Part shown: positions 56,871 through 64,000 of the stretch, piece by piece | Layout: each line of letters starts with the position of its first letter | Position numbering within the stretch: the stretch's first letter is position 1 | NCBI GenBank assembly: GCA_019188255.1 | Contig: JAETXT010000009.1 | Location: 3,162,001 to 3,226,000 of the forward strand | Source: Verticillium longisporum | Taxonomy: Eukaryota; Ascomycota; Sordariomycetes; Glomerellales; Plectosphaerellaceae | Reading direction: 5' to 3' | Length of the DNA stretch: 64,000 nt | The notes under the pieces: model-generated | What the model was told of the DNA's origin: nothing | Seen by the model: the letters and a program-made list of their open reading frames with translations, nothing else | The model's database searches: none | Translations under genes and position numbers: made by a program

Positions 56871-57841
56871 ATGGCTGACGATCTGGGCGGCAATGCGACG
56901 CACCTGGCTCTCGAGGACAAGGCGGGCGCGGGCCGGGGCGGGCGCGGTGGCAGGAGAGGGGGTGGTGGCAGGGGCGGCGGTCGGCCGCAGGACCGGAACA
57001 TGCTCGTTTCCAAAGCGCTGTCGAGGCTGTTGAGGCATCAGGCTGAGAATGCGGGGGTGAAGCTTGATGAGGGGGGGTGGGCCAAGGTTGACGAAGTGGT
57101 AAGTCGTTGTCTTTCCTTACGTATCCTGGCTGTCGGATCCCTGGCCTCCGGCTCCGTCGCTCTGGATGTTCTGGTTTAACTCTCCTCCAGCTTGCCTATG
57201 GACCTATCCGCTCGCTCAAGGTCTCGCTGCCCGACGTACGATCCGTCATTGAGAACTCGGACAAGACGCGGTTCGCTCTCAAGCCCGACCCGGCCACCAA
57301 TCCGGCTCTCGACGAGACGTCTGCGGACCCGTCGCACTACCTCATCCGCGCCAACCAGGGCCACAGCATCAAGCTTGACTCTGCGGCGCTCCTCACGCCC
57401 ATCACGGCCGCGGCTGGCAACATCCCCGCGACGGTGTTCCACGGGACGTTCCTCGCCGTGTGGCCCGCCATCGAGGCGTCCGGCGGCCTGAAGAGGATGG
57501 GTCGGAATCACGTGCATTTTGCTACGGCTCTGCCGGAGGAGACGAAGAAGGAAGTCAGCGGCATGAGGAGAGACGCCGAGGTTTTGGTCCATGTGGATGT
57601 CGAGGCTGCACTGGAGGAGGGGATTGAATGGTGGATCAGTGACAACGGGGTCGTGCTGACAGAGGGCGACAAGGAGGGCGTGGTGCCGTCCAGGTTCTTC
57701 AAGGAGGTCGTGGGACGGGCGGCGGCCGTGGGTGTGCTTTGGAAGGATGGAGTGAAGGTGGCTGACATACCGGAGGGCATCAAGGGCAGGACGCCGCCAG
57801 GGAGACGGGGCGGAAGGGGACGAGGACGTGGGGGGGCATAG
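56871..57841 (+). CDS. TPT1: tRNA 2'-phosphotransferase Tpt1
   Basis: Removes the splice-junction 2'-phosphate from ligated tRNA using NAD+, the last step of fungal tRNA splicing. Two exons (56871-57098, 57191-57841) with a 92-nt phase-0 intron give 292 residues. Catalytic motifs are SRLLRHQ (Arg55-His56), YLIRANQGHSIK (Arg129), VFHGT and MGRNHVHFA (Arg181), consistent with the Arg-His-Arg-Arg set of the family. The N-terminus (residues 18-40) and the extreme C-terminus are RGG-rich (GRGGRGGRRGGGGRGGG and GRRGGRGRGRGGA), an RNA-binding addition not needed for catalysis. The start ATG at 56871 follows the last upstream stop-free GC-rich leader and gives MADDLGGNATHLALE. Clean frame. Confidence 0.95.
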
Positions 57842-58004
57842 AGACTGGTTCAGTACATTGTCATAAATACTTGAAGCGATTGACTGGCTCTCGCCCACGT
57901 AGTTGACTGACTCTCGCCTACGTAGTTGACTATCTGGCAGGCGTAATTCATCTGGTGCAACCCCTTCCTTCGATCAAACAGACTTACTCTCAAACGACTT
58001 ACTC
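57842..58004. other. Convergent gap with two tandem duplications
   Basis: Only 163 bp separate the stop codons of TPT1 (+) and the dsRBD-like gene (-). It holds a 23-bp duplication (57880-57902, 57903-57925, two mismatches), unit TTGACTGGCTCTCGCCCACG plus TAG. It also holds a 15-bp perfect duplication of GACTTACTCTCAAAC (57981-57995, 57996-58010), whose second copy runs into the stop codon region. Confidence 0.75.
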
Positions 58005-59180
58005 TCAAACTTGGGCCCGTGTATCAAAGAAGCTCCCCTCGAGGAACTCCTTTGCAATCTGCTCCCGATTCTCCTTTACCCCGAGCATCCACTCCAAAAC
58101 CGCCTCGGCGCTCTTCTCCTTTGCAGCCTTCTTGGTCAACACGCCCGAGAACGCGCCGAGTCCCACAGGCGGTAGATGATGGTCGCCGAAATCGACCCTC
58201 ACTGACCAGGTGTTCCCATTGCCGGCGTCAGCAATACAGTCGTAGCGCGGCTGCGGGAGCTTGAGGAGTCGAGCGAGCTCCGCGACCTGGCCTGTGACCG
58301 GCTGTGGCTCGCTTCGTGGCACAGAGTCGCCAGGCGCGGGGATGCTTGGGGGCGGGTTGATGTTGGCCTGGAACACAGAACGCGGCTGAATCGCATCGCT
58401 GCTGAAGGGCGCTACGGAGAGGCCGGGGATAGCACTCGTTGGCGGCAAGTTCTGTCGAGGTACGTCCCCGGCCTGGAAGCCTTGCCGCTTGGTGGGAGGC
58501 GTTGTCTCTGTCCGGGCAGGCGATGCCGCTGTCGGAGATGGTGCTGCCGCTGCAGCTGTGGGTTTTCGCTTGGATGGCACAATCATCTTAGAGACGGCTT
58601 GGGACATATCCATCCTGTTGTTCGACATCAGGTACTCGCAAACCGAACGGGCAGCGAACTGCTTCGCATCCTGCAAGCTCGTCAGCGTCGAGACTGGTGC
58701 TTGTTTGCGACGACGGACAACTCACCTGTTTGCGTGCGAACACTGGCCCTGCGCCGTCGGCCGCAGCGCCGTAGCCATGACGAGGAAACGGACCTTCGCC
58801 ATTGGGAAGCTCGGTGAAGCATCTCCATTTCAAATCCGTGCCTTTGCCGACTGGGTTTGGAAGGTGAACGGGTTCATCGGTGAATTTGATATCAGATGTG
58901 TGATGGTGGACCTGAACGTAGTCTAATCTGGAGTCAGTACGAGCTCCAGGTCTCATATATGGCATGATCAGATTTCGAGTGGCATACGTAGCAAAGTAGA
59001 TACCCAGTTAATGTCATCCGTGGCTTCCTCTGGGGATGCTTGAGGGGGTGGGACTAAGGTACAAATTGCGGCCCTTTCAGCATTCGTGAGAGGCGCCGCG
59101 GTGCCGAAGTTGCGCTCATAATCCTCCTTCTCGGAGATGAATCTCTTCAGGCCTTCCCAGTCAATATCGTACGGAGCCAT
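58005..59180 (-). CDS. dsRNA-binding-domain-like protein, 351 aa
   Basis: Three exons (58988-59180, 58726-58922, 58005-58670), introns 65 and 55 nt, give 351 residues. Splicing joins INWVSTLLHYVQVHH to KFTDEPV...KWRCFTELPN and ARKQ to DAKQFAARSVCEYLM. This is the alpha-beta-beta-beta-alpha order of a double-stranded RNA-binding domain (residues about 55-145), ending in the helix KQDAKQFAARSVCEYL. A second, weaker copy may lie at about 260-340 (RYDCIADAGNGNTWSVRVDFGDH...TKKAAKEKSAEAVLEWML). A Pro/Ser/Ala-rich linker separates them. For intron 1, an acceptor two codons upstream would hit a stop, so the TTAG acceptor is chosen. No catalytic domain is present. An RNA-binding role is inferred from fold pattern only. 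Confidence 0.72.
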
Positions 59181-59662
59181 GGCGCAGACGTCGTCAAGGC
59201 GCGGCCTTTCTTTGACTCGGGGTCACTAACGCCAGGATGGAGTTGTCAAGCGGGGTTCCAACATTGAAAGGCTGCGGAACCTATGAAAAGGCCAGGTCGG
59301 TCCAATGCTCAGCATCACCACCCAGCTTACCCAATCGCAAATGAACAAGCAAGCCTGGCAGATGGCACATGCGCAAACAGTTTACGCACTTTGATTGGAA
59401 GTCACAATAGAGTATCAAAGTTGTATGCGCTTGAATGCAGCATCCGCGAACCACTGTGCGCGCGCAAGAAAACCTGCCGTCCCAGGGTACGATGGGATGT
59501 TTGTCTCTCCTTGGAACGCCGTACAATAGACATGAAGAATAACGCCTGAAATCGGGGTCCCTTTCCTATGGCCACAGATGTCGCGAGGCCGGACGCGGGT
59601 ATCAAAGACAGAAAACGGACAGCCAACACGAGTACGCCTCTTCTCTGTTCGTAAAATCGGCA
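59181..59662. other. Intergenic, 482 bp
   Basis: Promoter side of the dsRBD-like gene and 3' side of EFG1, both on the minus strand. No other feature seen. Confidence 0.55.
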
Positions 59663-60577
59663 TCACTCAAAGAAGCCCTCACCGTCATCCTCTTCCTCTT
59701 CGCCCGCATCAATCTCCCAATTGCCTGTCCTCTTGACCTCCTTCTTGTTCGGCTTCTCCTTCGCATGATGCTTCTTGTCCTGTGCCTCCTTGGCCTTTTC
59801 GGCAGGCGCAGGCCTGAAACTCGTCTCGGGCATGGCCTTCGCTGGAAGGCCGACTGCGTCTCGCCTGTCGCGAAGCTTCTCCAACGCCGCAGGACCCTCT
59901 TCCATGAGCTTCTCAACGACATGCCACATCGGAGGCTTGTCTTCCGGGTTCTCACTGAAGACTGGTTTCGGTACCCCAGGAGCCCTGGCGTTTTCGGATT
60001 CCGTCGGTTTCGCATCGCCGTCTTCCCTGGTCTTCGGCCACAGGCTGATGTAGGGCTCAAGGTGTGGGAAGTATTGCGTGTATGCAATGTCGACTTCGGA
60101 CATGTGAATATCTGCCTCCAGCCGTGCCTTCTTGTCAGGATCCTCTGCCTCTTTCAGGGCTCGTTGGAACTTCTTCAGCCTGCGAGTAGCCTTTTGGCGT
60201 TCTGACGGGAAGCAAATATCAGCAAGTCAATTCACAAAGCTTAATACCGAATGCCTTGGCTTACCAAAGAATCGGACCATGTGGTATCTCCCAATCATGT
60301 CGCTCCGCATCTTCCTGACCTTGTCCTCCCCCTTCTGGTTTTGCAAACTTTGGATCTCCTGCTCGAGGTCATGGCGAATGGTCGCTGGCATATTCGAGTT
60401 GCGCTGCAATTGCCTCTTGATGTCTCTGATACGCTTCTGCTTCCACTTCTTGCTGACTTGCGGGCGTCCACCGCTGTTGCTGGGCTTGAACTTCTTGTTG
60501 GGATGTCTAGGGCCAGTCGAAGGTCCCTCTTCGGGAGCGCCCTCCTCGAGCTGTTCGGAAAAGGATCGCTTGCTCAT
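59663..60577 (-). CDS. EFG1: rRNA-processing protein Efg1
   Basis: Efg1 is a nucleolar factor for early 18S rRNA processing in the SSU processome. Two exons (60265-60577, 59663-60201) with a 63-nt phase-1 intron give 283 residues. The N-terminus is basic (HPNKKFKPSNSGG). The conserved domain starts KKWKQKRIRDIKRQLQRN, continues DLEQEIQSLQNQ and MIGRYHMVRFFERQKATRRLKK (rebuilt by the splice), and ends VDIAYTQYFPHLEPYISLWP. The C-terminal 90 residues are Lys/Glu-rich with an acidic end (EEEEDDGEGFFE). The start MSKRSFSEQ at 60577 is the first in-frame ATG. Clean frame. Divergent from MIO. Confidence 0.92.
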
Positions 60578-61121
60578 GGTGAAACGCAGAAAACTGTGTG
60601 GGTATGAAAGATGTCTCGAGGACACAATGTCGGATCTGCGCTGGCGACGGTGTTGGGTTTTGCGAGGTCGCGTCTAGCTGGTGATTCTGTCGATCAACCA
60701 AAGATGCAACTTCAAAAATTCGGGGCCAAGTCTGTTTTCTTATCGGCTGGGTGCCTATCGCAGTGCCAACCCTTGTTGACCCCGCGAGCGACCGGTTTGG
60801 GCCTAGCGCGACAGACTGCCAGACAGCTGTCGGTGCTGGAGCTCGACTACGAGAGCTTCTTGCCATGCATGTACTTGACCTGCTTTGGACGCCTTATTCG
60901 TTTACAGTCGCAAACCCTCTCATCTTCGTTGGGATATGCATGGTTCCTCACAGAGGTAATTGAACGGATGTCTTGACTCGTAATAACCGTATAATTGGCG
61001 CCCAAGCGCTATCAGAGCCAGCGCATTGCGACACCTCTGATCACAACCCCGGCTCGAACTCACAACACGCCTCATCTGACCCAGAGTCTCAAGACGGCCC
61101 TAGCCGTACATACTCGCCGGC
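60578..61121. promoter_or_regulatory. Divergent EFG1/MIO promoter region
   Basis: 544 bp between divergent start codons. CAAAAATTC at about 60713 partly matches the RRPE core seen near NOC3 and NIP7 and lies about 135 bp from the EFG1 start. No coding frame is supported. Confidence 0.5.
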
Positions 61122-64000
61122 ATGGACCGCCCCGAGCCTGGACTGATCAAATGGTCGCCTCTTGCTGGTCATAACAGGTTCATTCACATCAACCTGCAGC
61201 ACCGCGTGGTTCAGCTTTATGAACCCAACGGCGTCGCCCAGCAGGGCAGATTCGACTACAAGCAAATATCCAAGCATGACGACTTTCCGGCTTTGACGAC
61301 GTATGACTGGTCACCAAGCTTCCCTGGCCTCCTCGCAGTAGGCGGCCAAAATGGCGGCGTCAATCTGCTCAGGATGGACGACAACTCCAGTGACTACATC
61401 GAGCTTGGCCTCAAAATGACCAGGATGTGCCAGGCCGGCTTTCAACACGCAAGGCATTCTTGCTGTAGGTCTCGAGCGGGTGCGCATGGACCAGAGTCTT
61501 CATATCTGGGATCTGAACCGACTGTCCATGGACAAAGTCGCCAAGGGCTTCGCGAAGGACATGGCTCCCTTTACCGAACCGGTCACGCGGCTGGAGCATA
61601 GCGCCTCAATATCGAGTATCAAGTTCTTCGAAGACAACCCCCAGACTCTCGTCATCGGTCTCAAATCCCAGGGACTACGTGTCTATGATCTGCGAGATCC
61701 AAGCACAGCGCAGCTACAGTTCTCCACTCGGTGCAACAACAACTTGGCCATCGACCCGGACCCGAACTACTTTGCGTCTTCCGCACTCGACCAGCCCGGT
61801 GTTCTCGTGTGGGATCGGCGAGCCACCAGCCGTGCCGTCGCATCTCCGGCCTACTTGAGTGCCGTTGACGAGGAAGAAGTCTCCTGGGGCGCTGCCCTAT
61901 CACTGCAGAACGCTGTCGAGACGGACGAACCGTCACTCGGGGACAGCAAACATTCCTTAGTCCGCTCATTACGCTACTGCCGCGACCACAGAGGGCTCTT
62001 GGGTGTTCTCACACGCACTGGTCAGCTCAAGGTTCTCCAGACCAACAGGGAACACACGTCAGCAGAGATGGAATTGGCTGGGAGCCCGGAGCTCATGCAA
62101 GTTAAGAGGTCATACGAGATGGATGTCAATTTCTCCGACCCCAACAGCAAGAATGATCGAATCGTGTCATTCGACTGGGTGACTCTGGGTTCCAACCCTC
62201 TCCAGCCCCGTGTATTGGCCCTCCGCGCCAACAGGGCCATGGAAATACTCGAACAGCCTTCGCACGCATCCGACCATTTGTATAAACTCTCATCTTGGAA
62301 ATCGCCTCATCGGGGCCTTGAAGGTTTGAAAGTCTTCAATTCCGGTGACATGGCCCAGTGCTGACCTGACCTGATTGCAGATGGCGCGGGCTACCAAAGC
62401 CTCCTCAACTTTGAGCCTTCGCAATGCGCTGACATGTACGGGCCGCTGCTACTAGAACAAGCCCTTTCCGACGTGCCTCTCTTCGGGAAAAAGAAAGCAA
62501 ACATTTCGGCCGTCATCGAGAAGACGCTGCGATCCAATCCGTCGGCGGCAGATGTCAAGACTGAGCGACCCTCTCACTTGAGCATCTATCCAGAGACTCT
62601 GCATGGCCACTCTATCGCTGCAAGCCTACGAACCATGCGAGATGTGGCCGGTCAGAAGGCGTTGAAGCAAAAGAAGGGCAGTGCGACGACTGATTATGAC
62701 GCCGAAAATGGCGCGGTAGGCGAAGTGGCCGACAAGATTGCAGACTTGTCGGTTTCACAGGAGGGTCCCAGATCTTGCCGACAGCTTCACGAAGATCTCT
62801 TGTCAGTGCTGCCGCAAGCCAATTGGTTGAATCCCGAGGCACAATCTGACATTGATCATGCGATGCTCCTGCGTGCCAAGGAGAGATATCTCTTTGACCC
62901 TGCCAGGAACAGAGCGGTGGTTTCTGATGACCTGTGGCTTCGCTACTTGTGGGATTGGATAGCAGGTAGGCTCTCTTATATTTTCGCGCGCACGTTGATG
63001 AGCGGATGCGGTCTGACTTGCCATAGATGCCGAGGACGCTGCCGAGGATGGCGGCATGAAACTTCACCCCTTAGATCTCAGCTACATGGGTGTGGCTACG
63101 ATCTGGGGCAATGACTTGGGTACGTCATGTCATGAAAGAGACCCGGACGAGGCACACAAACTCATGGTGAACAGGAAACAAGCCTTCCTCGAGACTTCCC
63201 GAAGCATCGCCGATTCCCGAAGTCACGCTGTGGGAGAAGTGTATCGGCAGCATTTGCAAGAAACGGCGTCTGCCGAGATATCAAGGGGCCCACACAAAGA
63301 AGCCTTTTCACAGACAGCTGTGTCTCGATATCTGCACGTGGGGAGACACGACGCGGCACGAGCAAGACGACAGCCGGCCAGTAGCGAACGGAGACTACCC
63401 GAGCCCTCTGCACACGATGGAAACGGCTCGGGCACTGTTCAGGGGCGAGATTGGCAAAGCGGTTCAGATCCTGAAGAAGGCGAGCGCGAACCACCCAGAG
63501 CTTCTCTTCGTTTCACTCGCCCTTCAGCTCATCGACAAGGGTGACAAGCGGCTCGCGAAAGAGCAGCTGGATTTTGACGTGGCGTTGGCATCAAAGACAG
63601 ACCCCTATCTCCGAGCTATTTCGTCCCTCATTGCCACGGGAGACTGGTCGGCGGTGGCCAACCAGAAGTCGCTGCCGCTCTCCGACCGAGCCTACGTGGC
63701 ATTCCGAACCTTTGACGACACGCAGCTTACCAAGTGGCTCGGCGAGCAGGTAGCGATCGCGACGGAGACGGGCGATATTGAAGGAATTGTCTTATTCGGC
63801 ATCACGGACCGTATGGTTGACGTGTTTGCCAAGTACGTCGGCAAGTTCAACGATTTCCAGACGGCGACGCTCGTCATGTCGATCTGCGCGCCGCGATACA
63901 TCGACGATTACCGGTGCACGGCCTGGCGCAACGCCTACAGGGCGTATCTCCAGCGTCACAAGGCATTTTTCTTGCGCACCAAATTTGAGGTGGAGAGCAC
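61122..64000 (+). CDS. WD-repeat protein MIO/SEA4 (partial, runs off the window)
   Basis: Homologue of yeast Sea4 and animal Mios, a subunit of the SEACAT/GATOR2 complex that relays amino-acid signals to TORC1 at the vacuole. Exons here: 61122-62323, 62381-62965, 63027-63119, 63175 to the edge, covering about 900 residues. WD40-type repeats fill the first half (VVQLYEP, GGQNGGVNLLR, DQSLHIWDLN, GLRVYDLR, PGVLVWDRR). An alpha-solenoid follows with ARALFRGEIGKAVQILKKAS and HPELLFVSLALQL, typical of Mio. The C-terminal RING-like zinc domain should lie beyond 64000. The frame changes near 61435-61438 (CCGG): adding one C and one G gives CQARAFNTQGILAVGL, which fits the family, though removing one base also restores frame. 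Intron 1 has an atypical GTTTGA donor. Confidence 0.9.

Noticed and set aside
1..64000. tRNA, rRNA or snRNA genes
   Set aside because: I looked by eye for GGTTCGA-type B boxes and typical snRNA words on both strands outside exons and found none convincing. A tRNAscan-SE or Infernal run would be decisive.

Overview
The window looks like nuclear chromosomal DNA of a filamentous ascomycete (Pezizomycotina). Genes are spaced about one per 3 kb and are broken by short introns, mostly 49-90 nt, with GTAAGT-type donors, CTAAC or CTGAC branch points and CAG or TAG acceptors. The proteins are eukaryotic housekeeping families. Sordariomycetes, perhaps Hypocreales, is my best guess from protein flavour and from the many ACCTAGGT/GGTACC-type motifs between genes. 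That placement is inference. I saw no plasmid, phage, CRISPR array, tRNA, rRNA or secondary-metabolite cluster.

Layout. 780-8917 (-): a giant USP9X/USP34-type deubiquitinase in 11 exons. 11172-12026 (+): RNase P/MRP subunit Pop3. 13321-15070 (+): unknown protein. 15220-17300 (-) and 17702-18458 (+): the 60S biogenesis factors NOC3 and NIP7, sharing a 401-bp promoter. 18972-20817 (-): glutamate 5-kinase PRO1. 21661-22546 (+): ATP23 protease. 22864-24159 (-): Aurora kinase. 25483-26377 (+): TIP41. 26750-28504 (-): unknown nuclear-looking protein. 29165-30994 (-): mitochondrial helicase MRH4. 31663-33655 (+): a protein with clathrin-adaptor ear-binding motifs. 36005-37253 (+): triple-KH RNA-binding protein. 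38499-39835 (+): HUT1 nucleotide-sugar transporter. 40741-43151 (-): MSG5-like MAPK phosphatase. 43152-52026: nearly 9 kb without a recognisable gene but holding one short TIR element. 52027-55920 (+): large disordered protein. 56871-57841 (+): TPT1. 58005-59180 (-): dsRBD-like protein. 59663-60577 (-): EFG1. 61122 to the end (+): MIO/SEA4, cut by the window edge.

Functional themes. RNA processing and ribosome biogenesis are over-represented (Pop3, NOC3, NIP7, EFG1, TPT1, MRH4, KH protein, dsRBD protein). A second group serves growth control and signalling (TIP41 and MIO in TORC1 control, Aurora, MAPK phosphatase, deubiquitinase). They are neighbours rather than a co-transcribed cluster.

Main technical point. 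Eight otherwise conserved genes each show one or more reading-frame breaks. Almost every break is explained by one missing base, usually in a homopolymer run of four or five. Adding those bases makes every affected coding length a multiple of three. I read this as consensus undercalling in the assembly, not pseudogenes, and the annotation treats the genes as intact. I did not find a convincing new multi-gene system. The best leads are the TIR element, the paired GAAATTTTTC motifs between NOC3 and NIP7, the adaptor-motif protein, and the pyrimidine-rich leader of the KH gene.
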